Source: Diphasiastrum complanatum (Eukaryota; Streptophyta; Lycopodiopsida; Lycopodiales; Lycopodiaceae). Taken from it: DNA of 64,000 nucleotides. Shown here piece by piece: positions 33,225 to 44,520 of this stretch (positions are counted from its first letter, which is position 1; each line of letters begins with the position of its first letter). The stretch lies in the NCBI GenBank assembly GCA_029204225.1, contig CM055111.1, positions 13,804,477-13,868,476 of the forward strand, given 5' to 3'. Below the pieces are notes generated by a model. That model made no database searches, had not been told where the DNA came from, and saw only the letters and a program-made list of their open reading frames with translations. A program made the position numbers and the translations under genes.

Positions 33225-33450
33225 GGAGCTCAAGTCAGGGATTGTATAGAGGCCGAGTATGGCTAAATTTGAACCACCTTTGAATCCAAGTTTCAAAGGA
33301 AAGAATTCATAAGCTCATTACTCCATGTCATGATTTCCAAATGATTGACAATTTATTTGTAACCTAGGTCACAAGTTCATCCTTATCCTCACTCATCATC
33401 CATGAGATTGGGACCCAACTAGCATTAAGGGTGATAATTTCTTGCAATTT
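33225..33450. repeat. Dispersed repeat, inverted copy in the POP intron
   Basis: The stretch from TTTGGGAGCTCAAGTCA to TGATAATTTCTTGCAAT matches the reverse complement of about 50020-50260. Shared blocks include TCATCCTTATCCTCACTCAT, CATCCATGAG, CCCAACTAGCATTAAG and TATGGCTAAATTT. It is one member of an unnamed dispersed family, non-coding as far as seen. Confidence 0.8.
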
Positions 33451-33773
33451 AGCCCATGAGTGATAATGACTTGCAAGTAGCTCATGTGGTACTCAATTGT
33501 TTAAGAGTCTACATACAACCACATACTTTCATCCTTTTGTACAATGCCCCTACAAAAATTCAGAGGAAAAGCACAAAAGTTTCAAAGAAAAGTGAAAAGA
33601 AAAAGCTTTTTGTGTTTGGAAAAACCCTAACCCTTATTTGTGGAACGTCATCTAATTGTGGGCTGCAACTATGATCTACTAACCTCCAAAAGTGAGGTGT
33701 AAAATGAAACATGAAAACTTGTTGCTTCCAGGCCATTATAAATCTTTGGTCTTGTTTCCCTAAGCTACTTTTT

Positions 33774-33842
33774 CTATTTTCTATTGTATTCTGGGTCTTT
33801 TTATCCTTAGCCAGTTTTTCTATTTTCTATTGTATTCTGGAT
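33774..33842. repeat. Direct repeat CTATTTTCTATTGTATTCTGG
   Basis: TATTTTCTATTGTATTCTGG occurs twice about 46 bp apart. It looks like a simple local duplication in the dispersed-repeat flank. Confidence 0.75.
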
Positions 33843-33931
33843 GATTATGGCACAAAAATTTCTCTGAAGAGTCTAGAGCAATAAAAAGAGAGTATTCACT
33901 TTGTATGGCGGCTACGGCAGTTTTTATTCTC

Positions 33932-34475
33932 TTACTTTAAACATAGTACACAGATCTTACTTACCCAACATGAACAATTGTGAGCGAATTCCCACTCTTG
34001 TTTTTTCACGTGTTCACCATTTTTCGTTGCTTTTTTGAGAGTATCATAAATCCATTCACATGTGCATCGAGAAGGTAATTGTTCTAATGGCTCGTCATTC
34101 TCATGCAAATGGTGAGTCACTGTCATGTTCCTTCTCCTGTAAGAGTATTTTTGTTTTTTTTTTGTCTCAAGGCCACACTTCTCTCCTTTTTGGCTTCTTC
34201 ATAATCCACTTGTCCATTCTTTCGCAACTGTATAATATGAACGTGCCAATTTTTTTACATAACGACGTAGATATTTTTCTTACGACTCCTTTTCCTTGAG
34301 GTAATTCACCTTTAACATGTTCGTCCTCTTCATCACGCCATAACCTTGGTGCGCTAGAGTGTATTTGCGAGAGATATTCTGTGGTGTAGAACAATGATTC
34401 TTGAACAAGCCAACCTTCTGCGATGCTACCTTCTGGCCTTGCCTTTTGTCTCACAAAGCCCTTTAGAACTTTCAT
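33932..34475 (-). pseudogene. CACTA TNP2 C-terminal fragment
   Basis: The minus strand begins MKVLKGFVRQKARPEGSIAE, GWLVQESLFYTTEYLSQI, and later LCKKIGTFILYSCERMDKWI. After stops it resumes NDEPLEQLPSRCTCEWIYDT LKKATKNGEHVKKQEWEF. These are the DUF4218-like end and the following tail of a CACTA transposase. The first part overlaps in content with 16430-16700 and the second with 39235-39370. It is a third, inverted fragment of the same family and abuts the Copia element at 34677. Confidence 0.75.
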
Positions 34476-34676
34476 AAAACGCCAGTATCTAGCATTACGT
34501 TATAGACCACAAATCTGGGAAGTCAAGTTGAGCATTGAATTGAGTAGCCATATCATCTCCCAAGCGGTCATACCTTAGTCGATAGAGTAATTGTCTTCGT
34601 GTTCTATATTTTTGCACCAGATTTTTCATACTTAAGTCACTGATAGTTTTTCCTATCACCTAGACTAATCTTCCAC

Positions 34677-36933
34677 ATGGATTTCCAAAGGAAAGCCAGT
34701 CCTATCATGGACAAGCTTGATGGAGCCAATTACCATCTATGAAAATTTAAGATGAAAACAATGCTAATGGCTAGAGAATTGTATGACGTTGTTACAGGTG
34801 CAGAAGAGAAACCCGAAGCAGACGACGCAACAATTGCCAGATGGAAGCTGAAGGATGGAAAGGCTTTCGTGCTGATTATCCTCAACATTTTGGATACTCA
34901 AATTGGCCATGTATCCAAAGCCCAGACATCCAAAGAAGTCTGGGACATCTTGAGCACACTGTACGAAGTGCGAGATATAGCTTCCAAGCTACATCTCAAG
35001 AAGAAATTTTACTCTCTCAAGATGGCGAATGGTGATTCCCTGCAGAATCACATCAATCAATTCAAGAACTTGCTAAAGCAAATGGTTGTTGTTGGATCTG
35101 TCATAGATGATCAAGACGTAGTGATGCAACTGCTTACAAGCTTGCCAAGCTCATATGACAGTTGGGTGAAGATCATCACGACACATTCAGAACTGACTCT
35201 TTTGAGAGTCATTACAATGTTGTTGCATGAAGACATGCGGAGGAATAAAGCCTCAAGTGTTTCAACTGATTCTCATGCTTTGTACACCAACAAGAGCACA
35301 ACTAAGAAGAAGAAGAAGAAAGGCCCGATCAAAGCAAGACCAGAAACCAGCACAGCACAAAGATCTATCGAATCTGCAGATGAAGAAGAAGCGGTTCTGC
35401 AAATACTCCAAACGAAATAACCATGAAATTCAAGACTGCCGGATACTACAAGCGGGACGATCAAGGCCTTAAGGTTAGACAATAAGAGTATATTTCTACT
35501 GAGTTTAAGGAGTACTACCAGATCCAAGGCATTGAGCAACAATTCATCACTCCTTACAGTCCTCAGTCGAATGGCTTAGCCGAGAGAAAGAACCGTACCC
35601 TGGTTGAATAAGCCAAATGTATGCTAGCGCATGCATAGCTGCCCAAGAGATTTTGGGTCAAAGCTGTCTACATTGTAGCTTACGTCCAGAACAGATGTTC
35701 GACCAAGGCCCTCTCAGTCAAGACACCCCATGAGGTGTGGACGGGCTCTAAGTCTTCTGTGAAGAACCTAAGAGTATTCGAATGCATTGCCTACACACAA
35801 ATCCCGAAAGACACGACGAAGAAATTCGACTTCCAAGGTCTCAAAATCATACTAATTGGATATACTTCATCTGATAATACATACAAGTTGTATGATCCTG
35901 ATATCCAGCAGATCTTATATAGCCGGGATACAGTCTTTATCGAGGATCAGTTTATTGACATCAAAGGCAAGGATATTGCTCCAGGAGAACCTTCGTCACC
36001 TGCTATTGACACGGCAATCCGAGCTTCTGGCTCAGGTGTGTCCATTGTCGACCCACTATTTGACAACAAATCAGACGAAGATGTTGCTGCTACCTAGCAA
36101 CAAGTCCCAGGAATGGTTCATCAGTTGATTCCTCCCAGAAGATCAAGCCGAATGCACACATATCCCACAGGGTATACTCTTGAGTCTGCATGTCTCTTGA
36201 TACAAGAACCGACAACAATCGAAGAGGCACTCAGCCAACCAGACTCTTATCTCCGGAGAGATGCTATTGACAGAGAGTATTCCTCTATGATCAAGACCTA
36301 GACGTGGTCACTAGTCAAAGCTCCTATTGGCTGCAATATCATTATCTTACCGATTGGAAAGCTCTCATAAGAGTCATGAGGTATATTTGAGCTACCATGA
36401 ACCAGTGCATCTGCTATGGAGAAGTCAACAATGACAATCTTCATCAGCTCAGTGGATACTCTGATGCAAGTTGGGGAGGAGATGTAGACAATTGTAAGTC
36501 CACTTCTGGATTTACATTCTTCTTCAACGACGGTCCTATCTCATGGAACATTTGTAAGCAAATCTCTATCGCTCTTTCTTCTACTGAAGCAGAATACATT
36601 GCTGCTTCTCAAACTATTAAAAAAACATTTTGGTTGAAAGAACTATTGCTAGACATTAATCTATATCCGTACAAAACCACAATTTTATTCTATGAAAATT
36701 AGAGTGCTATTGCCTTATTGGCCAACCCTAGATTTCACTCTAGGAGTAAGCACATTGAAATCAAATATCACTACATCAGGGGCAAGGTTCTCAACAAGGA
36801 GGTAAGCTTAACGTATTGTAGAACGCATGACATGGTTGCAGATATATTCACGAAGACATTAAGTGTTAATGTAGACAACAAGTTTTGTGCATTGCTTGAT
36901 CTAAAAATCAAGGCATTTACGGATCCAGATTAA
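34677..36933 (+). pseudogene. Ty1/Copia element with RT deleted
   Basis: Gag starts at ATG 34677 (MDFQRKASPIMDKLDGANYH); a TGA at 34740 replaces the expected Trp. Open gag follows to 35420: RWKLKDGKAFVLIILNILDT, LKKKFYSLKMANGDSL, LLTSLPSSYDSWVKII. After a frameshift a knuckle reads FCKYSKRNNHEIQDC, with Ser in place of the second Cys. Protease and the integrase start are gone; the integrase resumes FKEYYQIQGIEQQFITPYSP QSNGLAERKNRTLVE, then KTPHEVWTGSKSSVKNLRVF. RT is cut after SLVKAPIGCN (about 36340) and RNase H follows: SGYSDASWGGDVDNCKSTSG and SSTEAEYIAASQ, with ADIFTK near the end. RNase H is nearly intact. The element ends in a polypurine tract and LTR start. Confidence 0.85.
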
Positions 36934-36948
36934 GGGGGGGGGGGGGGG
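36934..36948 (+). other. Polypurine tract of 15 G
   Basis: A run of 15 G directly precedes TGTTGGATTC, the LTR start, just after the RNase H frame ends. Confidence 0.85.
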
Positions 36949-38100
36949 TGTTGGATTCATCTGCTTTTCTCTTTTAAATTCTATGTTAATCTACTTCCAT
37001 TCATGCTGTTGTACTTTTACTCATGTTATCACACAGTCTGCATATTTACATGTAAAATAAGATAGGCGAATAAAACGCGACTGTCTGCATAAATACAAGT
37101 AAATTTCCACAAGCGAAAAAGACAAAAAATGCGACACTGTGTTTTAACACGTGATTTATGATAAGCGAAAAAGATGACATTGCCCTACAAATGCAATAGG
37201 TGCCCTTATAGAAAAGTGAAGGCACTCTGTAAATGAAATCTTAAGGCATTTGTCAAAGTGTCATATTTTTTGCATCTTTACCAACGTCCATTTCAGCGAA
37301 GGCTGACGTCGCGGCCTTCTCATCCCATGCAACTGTGCAATCAGATTTGACAATGACAGCAACCACCCACGATCTCCTATAGACAGCACATCTACCTTTG
37401 TGCTTTCTTCATCTGCACACCTGTAATATTATGTATATATTGAATACCATCTACGTATTCAAGAAGATAACAAGAAGATAATGAAAAGAAAACAAGCAGT
37501 GTGTGAATATTGCATCAAAAGTTTATTAGATAGAGACAAAGTAGATGCTTTCATGGATCGATTCTTTGTATTGTCAGGAATAGGTTTATTCCTTTCACAG
37601 ATTGGATTAGCTTTGTGAAGCATGCGGTTTCGTCCGCTATTGTCTTGTGCTCACCAGCATTATTGACCTGTATATTTTATTATACTTAATCTGATTACAA
37701 CTCTGTTTGTTCTGCGTTCAGATTTACGTCAATATTGCTATGCTTTTTCTACATTTTGTCTGATTCTCTTATTACTTAATCTAGTAGTCTGCTCTTTGCG
37801 AATTATTATTAGTCTAGCTATTCGCGACTAATATTTAGTCTTGCTTTCGCAACTAATTCGCGACTGATAATTTATCTAGCTGTTCGCAACAAATTATACT
37901 AATGTTTTGTTGTTTAATGTTTGGCTACGTAATCAGATCGAACATGATTTCTATCACTAATGTTCTGTTTGTGTTTGATAGGCATAGTCATGCTTAGAAA
38001 AAGAGTGAGATAGCTCATTCAACTGCGCACGAACACTGTCCGTTCGAGTTTGAGCTATTTTTGTTTTCGTTCCACACACACACCCTCTTTCTTCCCAGCA
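36949..38100 (+). repeat. 3' LTR of the Copia element (right border uncertain)
   Basis: The sequence starts TGTTGGATTCATCTGC. A TATA-like TATGTATATATTG lies near 37430. The CACTA fragment begins at about 38105, so the LTR ends before that; TTCCCAGCA near 38100 is a possible end. No matching 5' LTR was found left of 34677. Confidence 0.55.
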
Positions 38101-38104
38101 TAAA

Positions 38105-39420
38105 AATTATCGCAAATACTTGTCGCTTGATCATCCTTTTCGAAGGTTGAATAGGCAATTTTTCGGGGGGCGAGGAAATAATCCTTTAACTCACCACCAC
38201 CCTCATGCATGGGAGTAGCAGAATGGCATGGTGAATGGCTTAAACATCATGTTGTTAATTCTTCATGGAATGAATCCATTGATGGCATGAAACGATTGTC
38301 TATTTTTCATAAATTACCATGTTGGAGGAATTTATTAATAAATCATCTATTGGATCCTATGTACATATTCAAAAACGTCGGTGAAAAACTATGGATCCAC
38401 ATCATTGGCATAAAAGACAACTTCGCAGCTCATAAAAATCTACAAGCGACCGACATGAAAAGACCCTATTGGCTTCAATACATTGAAGGTGGAGATGAGA
38501 TTCTACCTAGCATGCCATGGATTCTTACAAAAGAGCAACTCTCACATGTTAAACATGTCATAAAACAAATGAGAACTCCAATAGGCTATGCACATTCTTT
38601 ATGGAAATCATTTATCAAAGATGATAAATTAAGTGGATTGAAATCGTATGATTGGCATAAGATGTTGCAATTCATACTTCCACTTTCTATTTGAGGTCTC
38701 CTTAATGATGACGTACGAAATACGCTTTACAATTTATCATCGATGATTAAGTTTCTTTATAAACACTTGTATAAATATGTGCTAATTCAATATTTTTGTG
38801 TGCTAAACAACCTAATGTTATATCAATATTCTTGCAAGTGGATTTCCTCAAAAGAAATAAAAAATAATGAATTGGATTCCATGAAAATCCAAATGATCGA
38901 AATGGTATGTTTGTTGGAAAGGTCTCAATCCGAGTTGTCGTTCAAAAGTTACATTGTTTTTTGTTTTGTTTTGTTTTTTTTTTTGAGTTGCATACTATAC
39001 TACAAATAAAATGGCTTATTTACGGGCTGCCCCCAACGCAAAATTACAGTTCTTTTAAAAAAAAAAGAAAATCAATTTGAAGGAGCTACATTACATAGAT
39101 TTCAAATTTGAGCGTTTTGATTGGACCATGTGGAAGAAACTTTTGAGAAAAAAAAAAGTATGTTTTTGAAAGGCCCCTTTTGTGTTCAAATTTTCTCTAA
39201 TGAACATAACATTGAAACAAAGAAGAAAGAGAGCGTTGGAGAACGACGAACCTTTGGAGCCTTTACCTTCAAAATGCACTCGTGAATGGATTTTTGATAC
39301 GATGCTAAAAGCATCCGAAAACGGAGAAGAAGTGACCGAATTAGAATGAGAATTTGTTCGTGGATGTGGATGGAAGGTTAGTGTAGTATTGTCTTTGTTA
39401 AGTTTTGTTTTTGTACTACT
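38105..39420 (+). pseudogene. CACTA TNP2 transposase fragment, second copy
   Basis: The best-kept frame, 38209-38694, reads AEWHGEWLKHHVVNSSWNES, KRLSIFHKLPCWRNLLINHL LDPMYIFKNVGEKLWIHIIG IKDN, MPWILTKEQLSHVKHVIK and SGLKSYDWHKMLQFILPLS. This is the C-terminal half of a TNP2 transposase. DUF4218-like text follows (ISSKEIKNNELDSMKIQMIE, 38838-38910), then after a break ENDEPLEPLPSKCTREWIFD at 39235. The DNA 38105-38930 is closely similar to 15540-16310, including intron-like spacers, so both derive from one family. It breaks off before the germin-promoter copy at 39713. Confidence 0.8.
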
Positions 39421-39712
39421 CAATATATAAATAGTATTTTAATTTACACAAATTTGTTTTTTTTTTTGTGTTTTAGTATAAATCATACACTGCCATGTGG
39501 GCATATAGACATCATTATCGATAGCAAGCGACATACATATGATTGTGGTATAATGGCAAACTTTCAACAAGAGAGTCGTTCTAGTGCGAGGGACATAAAT
39601 GTCATTTCAAGAGACCTAGACTATGTCAACACATTGCAACATATTTATTTTCTTGAGGATCAGAGTATTTGCTTGAGGACCTTAAGTTGTCCTATTCAAA
39701 ACAGCTTTATGT

Positions 39713-40595
39713 AGTCCAAAGTGATAGTGCCATGATTTTGAATGCTTCTACAACAACTTCCTTCAAATACTTCAATGGATGTATGTCTCAAGCCACAAAT
39801 TCAGTACTACCACGAGCCATACATAGAAGAAAATTAGAAAAGACGTTACAAGACAAGACAAGCAATTTAATGGAAGCGTGAACTCTGAGTGAATCAATGG
39901 TTTGTTGTCGTATCCTCCTCCTCCTCCTCCTCCTCGCCATTGATACTCCAAAGCCTGCTTGATAGTACGTTTTATCTTTGTAGTATGTACTATGTAGAGC
40001 TGGGCTGGTATGCTCATCCCATTATCGCACTCCCTCTAGATACCACCTAAGGTATCTCATTATGCAATCATCTCGATACCACCTAAGGTGCCTCCCCAGC
40101 AGAAGAGAATGGTGTTGACTCCAAATGATGTTGTCTCTAGAACAGACTGCATCTTGGTTTCCAAGGGGTGCTTGAACTTGGGACCAAAGAAACTTTGGCT
40201 GCCAAGCTAACCAACTAAGCCAAGCCTACTAGGTTCTCCGTAAGAGAATGGTGCGGTCTTCCACGACACAATTTGTGAGAACAAAAAATTTATGGCAAAA
40301 CTTTTTTACAGCACAATCTGTGAGGACAAAACATTTATAGCAAAAAAAATTTACATGCACCTTTCGGTTGCCAGAAGGTACACATAAATTTTTTTTCCTT
40401 TTTTTACATGCACCTTCCACCCAGAAGGTGCGTGTACACAAAATTTACAGCAAACAAAACGTTGAAAAAAAAAAAAGTAACGGCAGTGAATGACGCCTCT
40501 TCGGGACATTCCGCCCTCAGGCTATCGCCGGTCTCAACCGAAATGCCCTCCATGGAGATCTTTCCCTCCTATATATTCATATGATTGGACATACT
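39713..40595 (-). pseudogene. Duplicated germin-like promoter and first codons
   Basis: This matches 22190-22955 closely. It begins (minus strand) with ATGGCACTATCACTTTGGAC, i.e. the same first residues MALSLWT as the germin-like gene, and then loses all similarity at about 39713. Upstream it keeps the CTC/GAG microsatellite (39908-39930), the GCACCTTC hairpins (40355-40435) and the TATATA (about 40572). It carries about 80 bp (39957-40035) absent from the other copy. The rest of the gene is absent, so it is a promoter copy without a gene. Confidence 0.85.
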
Positions 40596-40849
40596 TAATG
40601 TATTATTTGCCACAATATGCATCATCATGTGACTGGTTAATACATGTATTTTGGATCTTATTGAAACTGCGGATAATGGATGATGGATGATCACTAAGTC
40701 TGTCTCGTGGGACCTTGATGCTTCTTCACCATTGTTTAGGGAAGCTCCTTGAGGTTTCCCTCCAATTTCCTGCAGGTTTTAAGAGTTGGCAGTTTTTCTA
40801 ATATGAAAAAAAAAATTATTGACTCAATAAACGTATGTAACCCTTTACT

Positions 40850-42440
40850 AGGATCTAGCTACTTGACTACACAAATATTTCCTCCATATGAATATGACAA
40901 ACAGAATAATCATCTATGAAAGTCATAAAATATATTGCATCTCCTAAGGACAGAGTTGGCATTGGACCTCAAAGATCACTATGTACAAGATCCAATACAT
41001 GCTTTGTTTTGATGGAATGTGATTTGGGAAACTTGCTTCTAGAGTGTTTGTCATAGACGCATGATTCACAAAAGAAATATTTCCTATCTAATGGAGAAGG
41101 GAAATAGAATCCATCAACTAAACAACGCATATAGGAAAGTGATCTTGCATTCACATGTCCAAATCAACTATGCCACAAAATAGCATTATCGTTTATATTT
41201 TCCTGAGAGATGCTAGCTAATGCAACAGAATCAGAGAGTACGTAAAGATTTCCAGCTCTAGTGCATGTAGTCAAAGTAGTATCTTCCTCGGATATTGTAC
41301 ACTACTCAAATGAGAAAGTAATAGTGTAGCTCTTGTCAGTTATCTTAGAGATTGACAACAGGTTATTTGACAACTGAGGTACGTGAAGAACATTGGTGAC
41401 ATAAATAGAAAGATCATTTTTGAATGCGATCTTGACTGTCCCTTTGCCTTCTATGCGTATGGTGCTAGAATTTCCAAAATAGATGAATTGATCTCTGATG
41501 TAAGTTGTATACTCTGTAAACCATTCCTTGCGAGAGGTCATGTGTTGGGTAGCGCCGTTGTCCAGGTACCAACTATCACAGTCTTCGTTGCTGCTGCTGT
41601 AAGCCATTAACAAGTGTGTATCTTGCTCCTTGAATTTCGTCGCGTTGGAGAAATCTGGATGCTACTGTTGTTGTTTCTTTGCCTCATTGTAGATGCGGAT
41701 GCGACACTCCTTGATGTCGTGATTGGCTCTCTTGCAATATCTGCAGAAAAGCTTATTGCGCGATCCACCATGCTCACCTTGAGTGTGAGGCTTCTGTTGT
41801 TGCTGCTGCACTTGATTCTTGCCCTTGGAATATTCTTTCTTCTTGGTGTACAAGGATTTGTCTTTGCTGGACAGGCCGCTGGTCTTTCTCCACATTTCTT
41901 CTTGAGGAAGACGACCAATCACCTTTTGAAGTGTGAGGTCCAGTTGTGTGGAGATCACCACCACAAAGTGTTCATATGACTTTGGAAGAGAAGAAAGGAA
42001 GGGCATAATGACATCATCATCTTGAATAACACATCCTACAGCTGATAACTGATCCATTAAAGATTTGAAGCTGTTGATGTGAGAAGTGATGGTAGTAGAA
42101 TCGGACATGCTAAGAATAAGAACTTCCTTCTAAGATGTAATCTAGTGGTTACATCATGAGTCTCATAGAGATTTGATAACAAATTTAATGTATCCTTAGA
42201 GGTTTGCATGTGGTAACGTTGGATATTTGGGAGTCAGCCAGATTGAGTGTGATACATGCTAAGGCCTTCTGATCTTTGATCTTCCATGTCTTTGCTTGAT
42301 CACCATCTTCTGATTTCAGGTCAACACCTTCTACTACATCCCAAAGATCTCTATCTATCAACATCATTCGGAGTTTTCCATTCAAAGAAGAGGGAGCAAC
42401 CATCCTTTGACAAGTTGGAGAATGCCATTATTAATTTGGC
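40850..42440 (-). pseudogene. Ty1/Copia gag-protease-integrase start remnant
   Basis: Right to left: gag (LRMMLIDRDLWDVVEGVDLK, WKIKDQKALACITLNLADSQ) up to 42185, a damaged patch, then gag continuing INSFKSLMDQLSAVGCVIQD and FLSSLPKSYEHFVVVI. An intact CCHC knuckle, CRYCKRANHDIKEC, is followed at 41613-41302 by protease WYLDNGATQHMTSRKEW, where D-N-G is a frequent plant Copia form of the active site. The pre-integrase domain NARSLSYMRCLVDGFYFP with FCESCVYDKHSRSKFPKS lies at 41154-40969. It ends soon after VHSDL where integrase should begin. RT and RNase H are absent. It is on the opposite strand to the Copia at 34677. Confidence 0.85.
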
Positions 42441-42698
42441 AAATTTTGAACAACGACGAGCATGCACATAAATTTGAAAGAAAGAGATTGAAAAATTTAG
42501 GAGCTTCGTATATCAAGAAACTTTGAAGTAGTTCAAAGTTAAAAAAAGGTAAGGGATTGAGAGGTTGTGGAATTTAGGGTTTCAGTTGGAAGAGTACAAT
42601 TTATTTTGCAAGTTTGGTTTTTGAATTTAAAGTACCTAGTTGCAACTCACTTCTTATCAATATAGTCTTGTTTTAAGATTTAGGAGCAATGCAATTGT

Positions 42699-43085
42699 GG
42701 TAGCCAGCTTGTATTACCAATGAAGTACAATTCAATTCTTCATTGTCTTTCCTTTTGCTATGCCATGTGATTCTCATATGCAATTTCATTATGATATGCA
42801 ATAATGGTAGCCATCTTGTATCACCAATTAAGTGCAATCCAAATCTTCATTGTCTTCATTGCTTTTTTGAATCCCTGCAATTATGATATGCAATTATGGT
42901 AGCCATCTTGTTCAATGATAAAGTGCAATCCTAGTCTTAATTGTCTTCATTGCTTTTGCTAAGCCCTACAATTATGATATGCAATTTTGGTAGCCAATTT
43001 GTGTCACCAGACAATAAAGTGCAGTGCATATTCTCTTTCTTTTAATTGCTTTTGCTTTGTGATGTAATTTTAAAGTGCTATCCTT
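42699..43085. repeat. Tandem repeat of 90-107 bp, four units
   Basis: Units start with GGTAGCCA at 42699, 42806, 42899 and 42989. Each contains AAGTGCAAT, TTCATTGTCTTCATTG or close variants and ends near ATTATGATATGCAAT. A more diverged fifth unit may lie at about 43198-43260. It is non-coding. Confidence 0.85.
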
Positions 43086-43599
43086 GCTATCTTGAATGAC
43101 TTGTGTTCATGTTGCAGCGAATATATGTTAACCATTTCAACATAATAATTAAGGAGACTCAAATAGATCATGTCTTGTTGTAGGACTAAGAGTAAATATA
43201 GTTGTGGTTGCCAACATCTATTCACAGTGGAGTGAACTTTGGTTCTTCATTGTCTTGTTGGAAGTAGATTGAGGGTAGATGATTTCTGTCATGCCACTGA
43301 ATTATGTTATGATATTGCTACTGCTTCTAGTCAGTCTAGACATAAACTGTAAGACTTAGAAATTTCAACTTACTGATACAGTTGCCTAACCATTTCTTGT
43401 GTACTTGGGATGTCTGATGGAGTTTCATATGTTGTAACTATTTTGTGACATATGGATGATTCGGGTGGTTCCTTTATCAAAGTAATGATGATGTTTTGGA
43501 TTATTATAAATGCAATAAAAGAGAGTTGCATAGAGAAAAGACATAATAACCTTGGACAAATTCAGACTTTGTTTGAAATAGTACAATCACTTAGGCCTA

Positions 43600-44520
43600 A
43601 AAAAAAAAGCACAAGCCAAAGGTCTGTTTGGACACACCCACACATACAAGAGTATGTAGGACATTATTTGCTTGGGTCATACACATATAACTTTCAAGCA
43701 ACGAATGAGAGTTTCTCGAGCAACCTTTGGGTTCATTTGTTCTCGAGTGGCATCTATGATGTCCAAGACGAACACCAATATAAGCAAATGTGTTCCATTA
43801 GAGACTAGGGTGTGTGTTGTGTTATGTAGGTTGGCCATTGGCAGCTCTTTGCAAACAATATCCGATACTTCAAGAGTTGGTATATTGACATGTCATGAGA
43901 TTTTGTTGGATTTTGCCAGGGCAATTAGAACATCTTTGCACTCTATGTTATACGCCAGCCATCAGCTGCAAGAATGAAACAATTTGCATCACAATTTGAG
44001 CACCACATTCCCATCACCGCTCTAACACAACAAGAACATGGTTACTCCACTCCATTTTATTGCAAGTGGTGGTAAATGCAAATTGTGTTATTTGGAATTA
44101 CGATGTGGGGTGGGTAGGTAGTATGCACGATTGGAGTTTGTTTCAAGAGTCAAATCTTGGACAAAGGTGCACCACGAGAATGCTTGGCAAATATCGTTTG
44201 GTCGAGGATGCAATGTACCCCCCATGAGCATGGATGCTGAGTCCTTTCAAAGGTCACAAAGATGGTTTGATGAATGCATAACACCAATGGAATTATGCCC
44301 AGTCCAGCACATGGATGCAATGTAGTGTGCTTTTGGAATTTTGAAGTCCTGTTGGAGGATTTTGTTAAAACGAATTGACATGAGACAAATGTTTATCCCG
44401 GATGTGGTAGTTGCATATCTTGTACTTCACAATGTTTGCATTGTTCACATAGATAGTTTTGATGAATCTTGGATAGGTGATACTAGATTGATTTCTCAGC
44501 TACAAGCATAACAAAATAAA
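43600..44520 (+). pseudogene. PIF/Harbinger transposase remnant
   Basis: In one frame the text reads RMRVSRATFGFICSRVASMM, LETRVCVVLCRLAIGSSLQT and ISDTSRVGILTCHEILLDFA, the N-terminal helix-turn-helix part of HARBI1-like transposases. After stops the same frame resumes at about 44320 with CAFGILKSCWRILLKRIDMR and FIPDVVVAYLVLHNVCI, the conserved end of the DDE nuclease domain. The middle is damaged. The enzyme cuts element ends with a TTA-type target preference and normally works with a Myb-like partner; none is recognisable here. Terminal repeats were not found. Confidence 0.8.

Noticed and set aside
39091-39423. 110-codon minus-strand frame
   Set aside because: It lies opposite the CACTA tail segment ENDEPLEPLPSKCTREWIFD and is a shadow of it.
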